Part shown: piece after piece, positions 32,701 through 40,200 of the stretch | How positions within the stretch are numbered: the first letter of the stretch is position 1 | How the letters are laid out: every line of letters begins with the position of its first letter | Origin: Thraustochytrium sp. TN22 | Lineage: Eukaryota; Sar; Bigyra; Thraustochytrida; Thraustochytriidae | Assembly (NCBI GenBank): GCA_013306675.1 | Contig: JABLUY010000030.1 | Location: 138,149 to 202,148, forward strand | Reading direction: 5' to 3' | DNA length: 64,000 nucleotides | The notes under the pieces: generated by a model | What the model was told of the DNA's origin: nothing | The model's input: the letters and a program-made list of their open reading frames with translations, nothing else | Database searches by the model: none | Made by a program: the position numbers and the translations under genes

Positions 32701-35700
32701 GGAGGCGGCAGGCGCCGAGCTTGTCGTCGCGAAAGGCCAGCGAGTCCTTGTCACGGACCTCGAGCTTGACGGCCACGGCCTCGCCGAGCTTGGCGCCGAC
32801 GCCCTCGGCGGCCAGGTCGAAGTCCATGACCTCGCGCCACTCCGGCGCGAGCGTGTCCTTGCGGACCTGCGTGCGGCGCTTGAGCTTGCCGGCCACCGTG
32901 ACGACGCAGTACGGGTCGCTCGTGTTGCCGCCGCCCGCCTCCGCGCCACGGCGGCGGAAGAGGGCGATGCCGCCGTCGTCCGCGTTGCGCAGGCCGCGCG
33001 CCGAGACCACCTCGACGCGGACGCGAGTCGGTGCGCCGCGGAGCGCCGCGGTCGTGCCGGCGGCTGCGACGAGCTCGCGCGTGTCGAGCGGCGCGGACCG
33101 GGCCACGACCCGGCCAGTGTTGTGCTCCACGAGGGCGACCTCGACGCGAGGCCCCGGGTCCGGGAGCTTGAGCCAGACCTCGGCGCCGCCGTCGTCCCAA
33201 GCCGGGCCCTGCAGGCCCGGGCTCGCATCCTTGGCTCCGCTCTCGAGCGCCTTGATGATGACCCGGAGCGTGCCGGCCTGCGGCGCCTCGACCTGTCGCA
33301 GGCGCAGGCGCAGCGCCGAAAGGGATACCGCTCGGGACGCGCCGCCCTCGTCGGAGGGCGCGCGCAGCTTGGCCTCGACCCAGGCGAAGAATTCGTCGCG
33401 CGAGACCTCGCCGTCGCCATTGCGGTCCAGGAGCGCGATTTCGAGCTCCATGTCGGCCGCGGCGAGGTCGGTCTTGTCGGCGTGCGCAAAGAGGAAGGCA
33501 AGCCCCTCGCGCACGAGCTGGCGCGTCGCGCCGACCGGGACCGCGCCGCGCTGCTGCACGTCGAAGCGGTCGAAGGCCGCCGCAAAGGGCGCCAGGTGCG
33601 CTGGCGTTCGATCCTTCTCGAGCTTCGCCTCCGCGGAGCCACCCCGGCCACGGCGCAAGAGCGTGAGGCAGACGCCGTCCGCGAGGTCCACCTGGACGGC
33701 ATGGCCGCTGCGCGCCAGCTGCCGCAACGAGACGAGGCCGCGTAAGGAGAGTCCCTTCCCATTGCGCACCGTGACACGCAGCGCCACAGGCGTGACGTGG
33801 CGGATGTCTGGGTAGTGGAAGTCCTCGCCAAAGAAGGCGTCGCCGCGCGTGACCTGGACCTCGCGCGAGGCGCCGCAAATGTCCCAAGCCGCGCCGCGCG
33901 CCGAGACGAGCTGGAGCTCGACGCGCGCCTCGCGCACGCCGGCCGGCAGACCGCTCACCTTGGTGACTGAGATGACCAGGGTGTTCACCTCGCCGTCCCT
34001 TTCCTCCTCCTCCTCGTCCTCCTCCTCGTCCTGGATGTCGACCAGCGCCGCGTAGCGCCTCTTGTCGAGGGCCCAGGAAATGACGGAGGGCAGAGCGTCG
34101 GTGCCGTCTGTCTCGTCCATGCGGCGAAGCTCGTCGTCAAAGGGCTCGTACGCCGCGTCGAGGAGCGTGCCATCCGCGCAGCTGGCGATGAGGTGCACAT
34201 CGTCTAGGGCCTCGTCGAGCGCGCTGGGCCCGAGGCCGACGGCCAGGAGGCCGCGGCCGGCATGCAGGGGCTGGCAGACGACCTGGTTCCCGCCGCCGGA
34301 GAGGAGGAGCGACTCGATGGCCAAGCCGACGCGCGGCGCGAGATTGAGGGTGGCCTCGTAGAAGAAGGCAGCCTCGTCGACGCGAAGGTTGTCGGCCTCC
34401 CTCGGGCCGGTCTCCACGGTGAGGTCGGCTGTCCAGTCACCAAGCGCGACCGAGACCGAGTTGGTCGTCGTCGCCGCCGCCTTGGCGGACACGCGAAGGG
34501 ACGCGGTGGCCACGGGCTCCGTGACCTCGTCCTGCACGAGCGAGACCTCGGCGTCGAGGCTCGCATCAGCGCCCGGCAGGTAATAGGGCCCGAGGCGCTG
34601 CTGGAAGACGAGAATGCCGGTGGCGAGGTGGTCGTGGCGGAAGAGCGTCATGAACCAGGCGCCGTGCAGCTTGATGCGCAGCGCGAACGGCGTCGAGGCG
34701 ATGGCGTTGGCGTTCGCGTTCGCAGTGTCCGTGGGCGTGCCCCGGAGCCGCTCCACGCGCACATGGACCGGGACGGCGCCGGGCAAGGAGGCCCGGCGGC
34801 GTGCGCTAGCGAGCGCCGGGTCGCCGTTGGCTTGTGCGAGCGCGAGGGAGAGCTTGCCCGCCACCCGACCCTGGTACGTGAGCGTCAGTGCAGTTGGCCT
34901 GGGCGGCTCCAGCGGCGCACCCGGCAGGTGAAGCCAGGTGGTTGCGGCGATGGGCCTGGTGTTGGCGAAGATTTGCGCTGTGAGCAGCCAGACACTGGTG
35001 TGCGGACCGGCGAGGCGGCCTTGAGCGAGGTTCTCGGGCGCAAAGACGAGCGAGTCGCCGTCCCAGCTTGGATTGGACGCGCCGCCGCGCGGCGGGCGCT
35101 GCGAGACGCGTGCGTCAGCCAGGTGATTGGCGTCCGCCAAGCCGAGCGCGAGACGGCCCGTCTCGGCGAGCCGCAGGTCCGAGGCGCGCAGGCTGGTGGC
35201 CGTGGCCTGCTGCGGCGCAGGCGCCGCGAGGCCGCGCCGCAGCGCGCCCACGCGCCGCGTGGCCCAGGAGGACGCCTTGGCCGCACACACCAAGTCGAGC
35301 GCGAGGTCGACGACCAGCCCCGAGCTCGCAGCCACGTGCAGCGGGAGGGTGAGGAAGCCGTCTGCCTTGAGTGACTGGCAGTGGACCGCGTCCGAGAGGT
35401 CCACGGTGACCTGGTGCAGCACGAGCTGGTGCGCGCTCCTGACGGTCACGCGCGCCGCGAGCGCCTCGCCAGGGCGCAGCGCAAGCGCCTGCAGCGTCTC
35501 GTGCAGCGCGCGAGCGGGCCTCGAGGCGGTCTGCAGCACCGTGTGCACAATTTCGGCATCGCCGAGCGTCGAGCCCGGGTCCAGCAGCTCCACCTCGACA
35601 ACGGTGTTCCGTGGCAGCTTGCTGCTGCCTCGCACCTCGTTGATGGTGACCAAGAGGCTCGCCCGGTCCTCCGTCGTCGAGTCCTCGTCCTCGATCACAT

Positions 35701-36889
35701 CCCAGGCGAGGCGGACCTGCCCCCCGCGCGAGAGCGGGAGCCAGACCTCGTTGTCGGTTTGCGCCACCGCCGCGGCCACGGCGAGGGTCGCGTGGGACGC
35801 GGCGCAAAAGAGCTCCACGCGCAGCGTCTCCAGCGCGTTTGCTTGCGAAAAGACAAGTGCGCCGTCCACGGGCACGTGCAGCGCGAGATCGGTCGGGCGG
35901 CGTCGCATTGGGGATGGTGTAGCTGCATCACACGGGACGAGAGGAAACGACGTCCTCTCGCCCGAGGTCCCCACGATCAGGCGCACGCCAACGCGCTCGC
36001 GCGGCGCGGCCAGGAGGTCCTCTGGAATCCCTCGGAGCTGCACGTCGCGCACTCGTAGCAACGCTGGCACCGAGGAGATGGGTTGCACAGTCTCACCGCC
36101 TGTACAAGGCTCTGCGGGCTCGAAGACCACCTCCACGCGCACCTGCAGGCCGCAGGGCCCGCGATTCGCCATGCTCTGCTGGCCGCAGAGGCGCAGCGAG
36201 CCGGAGACTACAGGACTCTGCAGGGCTAGCGTGGTAACTTCAATCACCTCCTCGGTCTGGGCGTCCTCGTGGACAGCGGCGACGATGCGGAGCGTGTCTT
36301 GAGAAGGCCAGGTCCCCGGAAGCGCGGTCGTCTGGTCGATGGCGATGTCATCGTCGTCTCGCACCGAAAGCTGCGCCAGGTCTATGGGCGCCGTGTGCTC
36401 GTCGTCCTCGTCGGCTCCAAGCTCGCACAATTCTGCGGCGAAGCGCACGTGGCCGCGGCCATGAAGCCGCTTGGCGGAGACTAGCTTGAGGCGCCAGACC
36501 CCTCGGACCGGCGCAGCGAGCGCGTCGGCCGCCGCCACCCGCTCCAGCTCGATGGCAATAGGCACGCGCACGCCGTCCAGGTCGACTTCGAGTTCGCGCT
36601 TGCGCGCCGCCCAGGCGTGCTTCGCAAACCCCTCCGCATCGTCGCCTAGCTCCACGCTCGCTTGCGCTTCTCCGCGCTGCACATGAATCCAGGTCTTCTC
36701 CCTGCACCAGCCCGTCCTCCTCCTCCTCCTCCCCCTCCTCCTCTTTTTCCCGGCGCCCTCGTAGGCATCATCATCATCCCTGCTGACGACGTCGGAGTAC
36801 GTGTCCCTCGTCAAGCCCTCGCCGCGAGGCATGAGCGTGAGCTGCGTGGCCTCATCCTCCCAGCGCGCGAGGACTCGCCAGGCGTCCAT
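23798..36889 (-). CDS. Giant 4363-residue multi-C2, EF-hand, IQ and ankyrin protein
   Basis: This single 13.1-kb exon encodes a Ca2+/calmodulin-related scaffold of unknown function. The N-terminal 1250 residues are repeated beta-rich C2-like segments (for example LLVTINEVRGSSKLP). An EF-hand is at 1154-1166 (DRNGDGEVSRDE). A canonical C2 domain is at about 1285-1406 (VEVVSARGLRNADD, NTSDPYCVVTVAG). Further parts are an isolated IQ-type motif near 2135 (IASTYRGHAIRRDR), an ankyrin repeat at 2610-2660 (RGRSALHLAVQARRAG), EF-hands at 2748 (DMDGNGRVDADEF) and 3036 (DADKDGRASAEEF), and four IQ-like motifs at 3200-3327 (AIQAAARGYMQRHD). A poly-Asp run lies near 4020 and two EF-hands at 4135 and 4173. 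The tail has triple SSGAET. There is no signal peptide or membrane helix. The start is GCCATGG. It may serve a cytoskeletal, membrane-tethering or flagellar role; that is inference. Confidence 0.88.
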   Translation of the reverse strand: MDAWRVLARWEDEATQLTLMPRGEGLTRDTYSDVVSRDDDDAYEGAGKKRRRGRRRRRTGWCREKTWIHVQRGEAQASVELGDDAEGFAKHAWAARKRELEVDLDGVRVPIAIELERVAAADALAAPVRGVWRLKLVSAKRLHGRGHVRFAAELCELGADEDDEHTAPIDLAQLSVRDDDDIAIDQTTALPGTWPSQDTLRIVAAVHEDAQTEEVIEVTTLALQSPVVSGSLRLCGQQSMANRGPCGLQVRVEVVFEPAEPCTGGETVQPISSVPALLRVRDVQLRGIPEDLLAAPRERVGVRLIVGTSGERTSFPLVPCDAATPSPMRRRPTDLALHVPVDGALVFSQANALETLRVELFCAASHATLAVAAAVAQTDNEVWLPLSRGGQVRLAWDVIEDEDSTTEDRASLLVTINEVRGSSKLPRNTVVEVELLDPGSTLGDAEIVHTVLQTASRPARALHETLQALALRPGEALAARVTVRSAHQLVLHQVTVDLSDAVHCQSLKADGFLTLPLHVAASSGLVVDLALDLVCAAKASSWATRRVGALRRGLAAPAPQQATATSLRASDLRLAETGRLALGLADANHLADARVSQRPPRGGASNPSWDGDSLVFAPENLAQGRLAGPHTSVWLLTAQIFANTRPIAATTWLHLPGAPLEPPRPTALTLTYQGRVAGKLSLALAQANGDPALASARRRASLPGAVPVHVRVERLRGTPTDTANANANAIASTPFALRIKLHGAWFMTLFRHDHLATGILVFQQRLGPYYLPGADASLDAEVSLVQDEVTEPVATASLRVSAKAAATTTNSVSVALGDWTADLTVETGPREADNLRVDEAAFFYEATLNLAPRVGLAIESLLLSGGGNQVVCQPLHAGRGLLAVGLGPSALDEALDDVHLIASCADGTLLDAAYEPFDDELRRMDETDGTDALPSVISWALDKRRYAALVDIQDEEEDEEEEERDGEVNTLVISVTKVSGLPAGVREARVELQLVSARGAAWDICGASREVQVTRGDAFFGEDFHYPDIRHVTPVALRVTVRNGKGLSLRGLVSLRQLARSGHAVQVDLADGVCLTLLRRGRGGSAEAKLEKDRTPAHLAPFAAAFDRFDVQQRGAVPVGATRQLVREGLAFLFAHADKTDLAAADMELEIALLDRNGDGEVSRDEFFAWVEAKLRAPSDEGGASRAVSLSALRLRLRQVEAPQAGTLRVIIKALESGAKDASPGLQGPAWDDGGAEVWLKLPDPGPRVEVALVEHNTGRVVARSAPLDTRELVAAAGTTAALRGAPTRVRVEVVSARGLRNADDGGIALFRRRGAEAGGGNTSDPYCVVTVAGKLKRRTQVRKDTLAPEWREVMDFDLAAEGVGAKLGEAVAVKLEVRDKDSLAFRDDKLGACRLQCSGDLCEETVQLTGTGAGPSATVTVRTQVLAYASASVVLDVVPDAASGPSHEDLARAASVRARAFQDALQLAEASEALLRAMPQALRTAPEALDAPKQPRSLENLDALAAQAAGLPTDALVDAYRDVQERMLAVARSRKFVPATYDDLLRMATRLAGALRERPHASGLVRELVGGLAPSGKDAATILRELAAADQRLAEMVLAQLTERVPDLSAAEGARALAALRRDTLATPADLDAAADAVREARRKGAARRREVEQTDAGLEAKRRELAGALGARALDRKLDLASAADVLYAHNLAGTRDDPPEALVKRLRDANLRADRRRKTRLQAQATRERVVLAFADALPVTAHKERLLRAVSNAKSSKEDGAAVGPLAALDLTASTLLTAILEDSLAPEDLVGRFVRHGAEEDCDDTMVLSHVQLRLEQDARKVALLAALRARLDALRTRDGPDLADVDALLRTSPIARAFLLEPVETTNETLAELARRAAAQIVQKDLLARVDVLRTGGVLHVTTPLLASHSLRAFLPDGTALNCASGGGDDHEEDNGLVARVPVPPQAPEDDVVGVLHLDLVPRDPRRTTFLRMDCALEDLLRRPGVALEGRFHARELPLPREGQGRVKVDVALDEPMRAHLRVSVNGAFALPAFVDRDRDMAHVQNCETARRTSAVLLFPGHDVRGGGVEIVAQTFADAALREPLGEVVRLDLAEVAPQQVHQGVAVQVRMDLEEDVLEAVSRERAATAIASTYRGHAIRRDRQVLGVLALPVRATGLVAAVGGAPLPSMSTFCTISYEGRELARSVAAQHQGGEPNFGVLRFPVTKAARDGGTFAVQVHEADDLVGNYELDGPALLALHETREHRLAGGLRAKRAAGLHVLVVRGKLENAAAGDEARVQLVQSGGRVQGNKRGTEARLVGENGRVEWNEGFALPGWDWGAGDAVSLRVELANGSAGVDVEVRLDEALSQPKLTRWARSADGHTAVLVKAWADTVRDDPARSGAVLLGPVSLQKEAGNSRELQSPKAAAWAEGGHLEVVVLEARDLGGVATKPRVRCELLPWGAAHAAGCGETARTWSDGAHARWTSAEANELRLTWPAHEVVGPPEVALALQLWGAAHEPPIGCGKLALEGVDADWVSSWQPLEPQGRLRLRVRRVGTDQVSASRVARVEAALRFQPKILDARADPAALAHEVSDLALLSEAAEAVSREQMETLLQERPRLLEARDTRGRSALHLAVQARRAGAAEALVQAGADLDAVDDMGRRPAEYARNARMLRALGALAPHSTLVSAATQLDGLATVVQHLGANEDAHLQRERARQATVVGQDELPAKDALGGEAYVMETLREVVAEAASPDEVFDLFDMDGNGRVDADEFEGSMRELLGIHSTADDRLGAVRSLAKALVPHNRAPCTRKRFAAFFAKDSEAGNSARSEEGREADALVTAWAALPALSTRSSVEDAKGALEAATGRLASEEVVRRSWLKALALEERDFDVAMADFATAASASASASAPWPKSMELRAFSEAVAAAVSRPWSLRFEERLRERFDNLVADGEVPAASVVARMAVSGGAADDGAVGRANDLVLQRVVDLVQREAQGGSVHTTRAAARRLFALLAGGEGRTSIDRFEFGVGLRELGVADASAASAVFAMLDADKDGRASAEEFVQHVERFIYRKQAALESVLQSLRLRAPRGDARPRGAARAALERKLGRLRAVAEGATNEGGGVLRHSSDAGLHATLHDVRWRALVQSEQGRLGEVTITCYDEMDEVLLGASGQALRLGRDDVRMVWDAERPAGAADDPVLLKVLAKLAAHQAHVDRSATTVQRAVARRAALVCARREMDAVREQRAVEAAQRAGAVAVQRVVRGRQARRRRARLQLVERRRQERLRQEHRGAVAIQAAARGYMQRHDVLARRRARRLTAVLRVQACARGFLLRSAGRRVAQREHEAIVRAVQAPFRVGIAARLTVDVPRLADEVLRMQAFVAGAGDDEDDDFDNDYQGGGRRPPVYGLLVEAAATTVHIDVEGRLGALIRVLRSFGVSEAAEDLGVGVFSRARGQTSFDAVVRKLLVVNDEALLLGAAQEIAAAVVRLHPVHTSEHVASSLAAVLQADPEPAKNRPAKSAARGVRFKSFRYLQASATYSYAWVQTQARTTTRVFTRALELEALEADLAHESQSKIAAERDAVQKQVRSLALASAELDLYGLRRAVLAEGGLRVERVDGQEATLTARWNGVTYQLSARLKFAKKRKVTAGHGYEHVPARAMCKKADLYAVLMIGNKSEADAPSVMRVELSEVETGERAAEALRRAAWMPPAKSRVFAQRVYLEDACGTGPGSGSGGGGGGNEGPGGAAARFRRVRWLGQLVTSSETVEAVEVDAWRLVERRTGGLQIRVRVGSGLLGWFSVQECKSVLRLYVRVEVTSDGMFERVSKMLSPFEETSRMLTGLLAHVRAGVRQAGDARRLFLRHGFEEAMPRGALLDVLRRRFACAAYLREEEGVLDNEEAEDLLDIFVRLLPDPIPLAVWESLCEPRETDVLTWVAGALRARQGGLLFVRAKLRALSQDNEEKNQEPRVAREAVEAMLCDYLEDTGLVPEMMQEIEWAGLAPEDSEVGVVSVPRFLRRMEEDAGTEAKDLDDDDDDDDDNDDDAAANGTERGLKQAAATEPDAIDGEEAEREAATRQALSPRERNRLLAELVDSDEEEELWPTGRGPLLQDEALRQALAELRFRILEYANPEVRPEGFDLEKAFRVFDQDRTGLVDAEEFARALEALEMTQILPTHEAILAFIEAVDSDADGKINLADFRRMVGPRRPMALLQRLRRPCPEQTIRWAVELYVADLGIWVPGMALRYRAFDHAVRIELQAHGTKVAAQDVGFLQLDDYPILLRRNLWSGKPWGREPLWKRVRNTRTLRNSRTALQDHFSTAHSSRSGAETSSGAETSSGAETSSAPTTARSSSSSSISYLTAASGDDEEEEAEDSTP
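24808..24840 (-). repeat. GTC/GAC microsatellite encoding poly-Asp
   Basis: About eleven CGT/CGA-phase triplets encode a poly-Asp run in the giant protein, part of a longer acidic linker before the last EF-hand pair. Confidence 0.85.
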
Positions 36890-37262
36890 GGCGGGTGCCT
36901 TCTGCCGGCCTCGGGCCCCGGGCCGGGCCCGGAGCTGGCGGGGTTCTCCGCGCCGCTCGAGGAGCAGGACTTGGGCTCCGAGTCCTCGTGCGAGCCCCTC
37001 TTCTCAGAGTCGTTGCGCGCAGCGGGTCCCGGTTCCTGGTACCGCGGTGGCGTCGGGAGAACCGGTTTCGCCGGCGGGCGACTGGCCGCGCGGCGCCGCA
37101 GACCTCGGTGGTGGCGCGCGCGCGGAGCGTCTGCGCGCGCGGGCGGGCGCCGGGGCGCGCGAGGCGGGCGCAGCGGGGCGCGCGAGAGGCCGTCTGCCGG
37201 GCCCGCCGGTTTTCCTGGGCGGAGCGGCGGTGCAGGGCGCGCGCGGCGTGCGTCAGAGCGCG
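36890..37262. promoter_or_regulatory. Bidirectional promoter region
   Basis: Only 373 bp separate the start codons of the giant C2 gene (minus) and the Pol I subunit (plus). It is extremely CG-rich with GCGCGC runs. I see no TATA box. Both genes must be initiated from here unless transcription starts inside the opposite gene. Confidence 0.6.
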
Positions 37263-40200
37263 ATGTACAAGACGCCGCGGCGCGAGAAGCGGCCGTCGTC
37301 GACGGCGACGGGCGCCAAGGAGCAGGCGGCGGGGGCGCAGCTGACGTGGTCGGCGGAGGGCAAGACGGCGCGGACGAACCCGTCGTCGACGAACGATGCC
37401 ATGCCGACGCAGGAGAGCGTGACGCAGCTGCAGGAGCTGGTGGCGCAGCACGTGGACTCGTTCAACTATGCGGTGACGGAGGGCCTCCAGTACGCGGTGA
37501 ACGACATTGGTGTGCGCGAGCTGGTGTACGACGAGGACTCCGGGCGATCGATCCGCATGTGGCTGGAGAACGTGGACATTGGCAAGCCGATGCGCAAGAT
37601 GCTGGACACGAAGCGCGCGAACGCGGACAACCGCATGTTTCCGTCGGAGGCGCGCGCGCGGCACATGAACTACTCGGCGCCGCTGACGGCGCGCGTGTGC
37701 TTTGAGCAGGACGGCCAGGTGTACTCGCTGGAGAAGAACCTGGGTCAGGTGCCGGTGATGGTGCGGTCGGTCAAGTGCAACCTGCTGGACATGGGTCCCA
37801 AGGAGATGGTGGCGCACCACGAGGACGCGACGGAGTTCGGCGGGTACTTTGTGTGCAACGGCAACGAGCGCGTGGTGCGGCTGCTGCAGATCCCGCGCCG
37901 CAACCACATCATGGCGGTGGAGCGGCCCTCGTTCAAGAAGCGAGGCCCGATGTACAGCACCAAGGCGGTGACGATGCGGTGCGTGGGGCCGGACCAGGTC
38001 GGTTGCTCCTTGACGCTGCACTATCTGCTGGACGGCACGGCCATGGTGCGGCTGGGCATCCGCAAGGCGGAGTACATGGTGCCGGCGATGCTGGTGCTCA
38101 AGGCGCTCAAGGGCCCGATGGCGACGGACCGCGAGATTTACACGAGCGTGCTGCGCGGCGCGCACCTGGACGGCGACACCTTCATCAGCGACCGCGTGGA
38201 GCTGTGCCTGCGCCAGGTGGCGGACCTGCGGCTGTTTACGGCGGCGCAGTGCCGCGCATTTCTGGGGTCGCAGTTCCGGGCGGTCATGGACGAGGCGACC
38301 ACGCTCATGTCGGATGAGGAGGCCGGCGCGCTGCTGCTGCGGCGGTATGTCTTCATCCACCTGAACAACTACTCGTCGCACGCGCTTGGTGGTGGTGGTG
38401 GGCGGGTAGAGGAGAAGGAGGACAACAGCGCGTTGAAGGCCGGGTTTCTGTCGGAGGAGGACATTGGGCTGGAGAAGTTCAACCTGCTGATTGAGATGCT
38501 GCGCAAGCTGTTCGCGTTTGTGAGCGGGCGCGTGGGCGCGGACAACCCGGACGCGCTGAACAACCACGAGCTGCTCCTGAGCGGGCACCTGTACGGTATG
38601 ATCCTCAAGGAGCGGCTGGCGCAGTACCTGCTGGGCGTGCGGCAGGCGATGCGGCGCGAGCTGGCGGTCTCGGGCGACCCGGCGACGGTGCGTTCGGGGC
38701 TCTCGGCGCTGGACCCGCGGCTGCTGCGGCGCATGTCGGACCGGCCGCAGGAGGTGGGCACGAAGCTGTTCTACTTTATGGCGACGGGCAATTTGGTGAG
38801 CGAGTCGGGCCTGGACCTGATGCAGATGGCCGGCTACACGATCGTGGCGGAGAAGCTGAACCGGTTCCGGTACATGTCGCACTTTCGGTCGGTGCACCGC
38901 GGCCAGTTCTTCACGGAGATGAAGACCACGGCGGTGCGCAAGCTGCTGCCCGAGTCGTGGGGCTTTTTGTGCCCGGTGCACACCCCGGATGGCTCGCCGT
39001 GCGGCCTGCTGAACCACCTGTCGGCGATGTGCGCGGTGGTGACGCACCACCCGCAGGGCGGCGGCGCGGCGCAGGGGTACACGGCGGCGGCGAGCCAGGC
39101 GGTGCTGGCCAACAGCGCGCGCAAGAAGGCGAAGCAGCGCAGCAGCCGCGGGTCGTCGTCGTCGACGGTGACCTCGCTGACGCCCTCGCTGGTTTCGGAG
39201 CAGGCGAACGCGCTGCTGTCGCCGCTGGCGGAGCTGGTGAAGAACCTGGTGTCATGGGGCGTGACGCCGAGCGGCCCGCGCAGCTCGGGCATGGTGCCGC
39301 CGTACTCGTACACGCCGGTGATGGTGGACGGGCGCCTGGTGGGCTACGCCCCGGACGACGTCCTGGGCAAGCGCATCGTGCCGCGGCTGCGGCGCGCCAA
39401 GGCGGTGGCGCTCGGCGTGCGCGCGGCGGAGGTGGTGCGCCGCGGCCAGCAGTTCTTTGCGGCGTCGCACTTTCTGCGCGAGTACGTGTCGGACCCGCAC
39501 CGTCACTACGCGGCGACCGTGGAGGTGTGCCACGTGGCGACCTCGTCCGCGCGCGGCGGCGCGTACCCGGGCCTGTACCTGTTCACGGGCGCGGCGCGCA
39601 TGCTGCGGCCCGTGGTGCAGCTGGAGTCCGGTCTGGTGGAGCTGGTGGGGCCCATGGCGCAGACCTTTATGGAGATCGCCGTGCGGCCCGAGGAGGTGCG
39701 CATGGGCGTGGACACGCACGTGGAGCTGTGGCCCACGAGCATGCTGAGCGTGGTGGCGAGCATGACGCCGTTTTCCGACTTTAACCAGTCCCCGCGCAAC
39801 ATGTACCAGTGCCAGATGGCCAAGCAGACGCTCGGGTCGCCGGCGCACAACTGGCGCTGGCGCACCGACAACAAGCTGTACCGCATCAAGACGCCGCAGG
39901 CGCCCATCACGCAGAACACGAACCAGGCCACCTTCCAGATGGACGAGTACCCGCAGGGCCAGAACTCGATCGTGGCCGTCATCTCCTACACGGGCTACGA
40001 CATGGAGGACGCCATGATTATCAGCAAGGGCTCCTACGACCGCGGCTTCGCGCACGCCAGCGTGTACAAGACCAAGGTGCTGGACGTGGCCTACGCCAAC
40101 GGCAAGGGCCGCGCCGCCAGCCCGCTCACGCAGTACTTTTCCAACGTGCACCCGGCCACGGGTCTGCCCGTCTCGGACAAGCTGGACCTGGACGGCCTCC

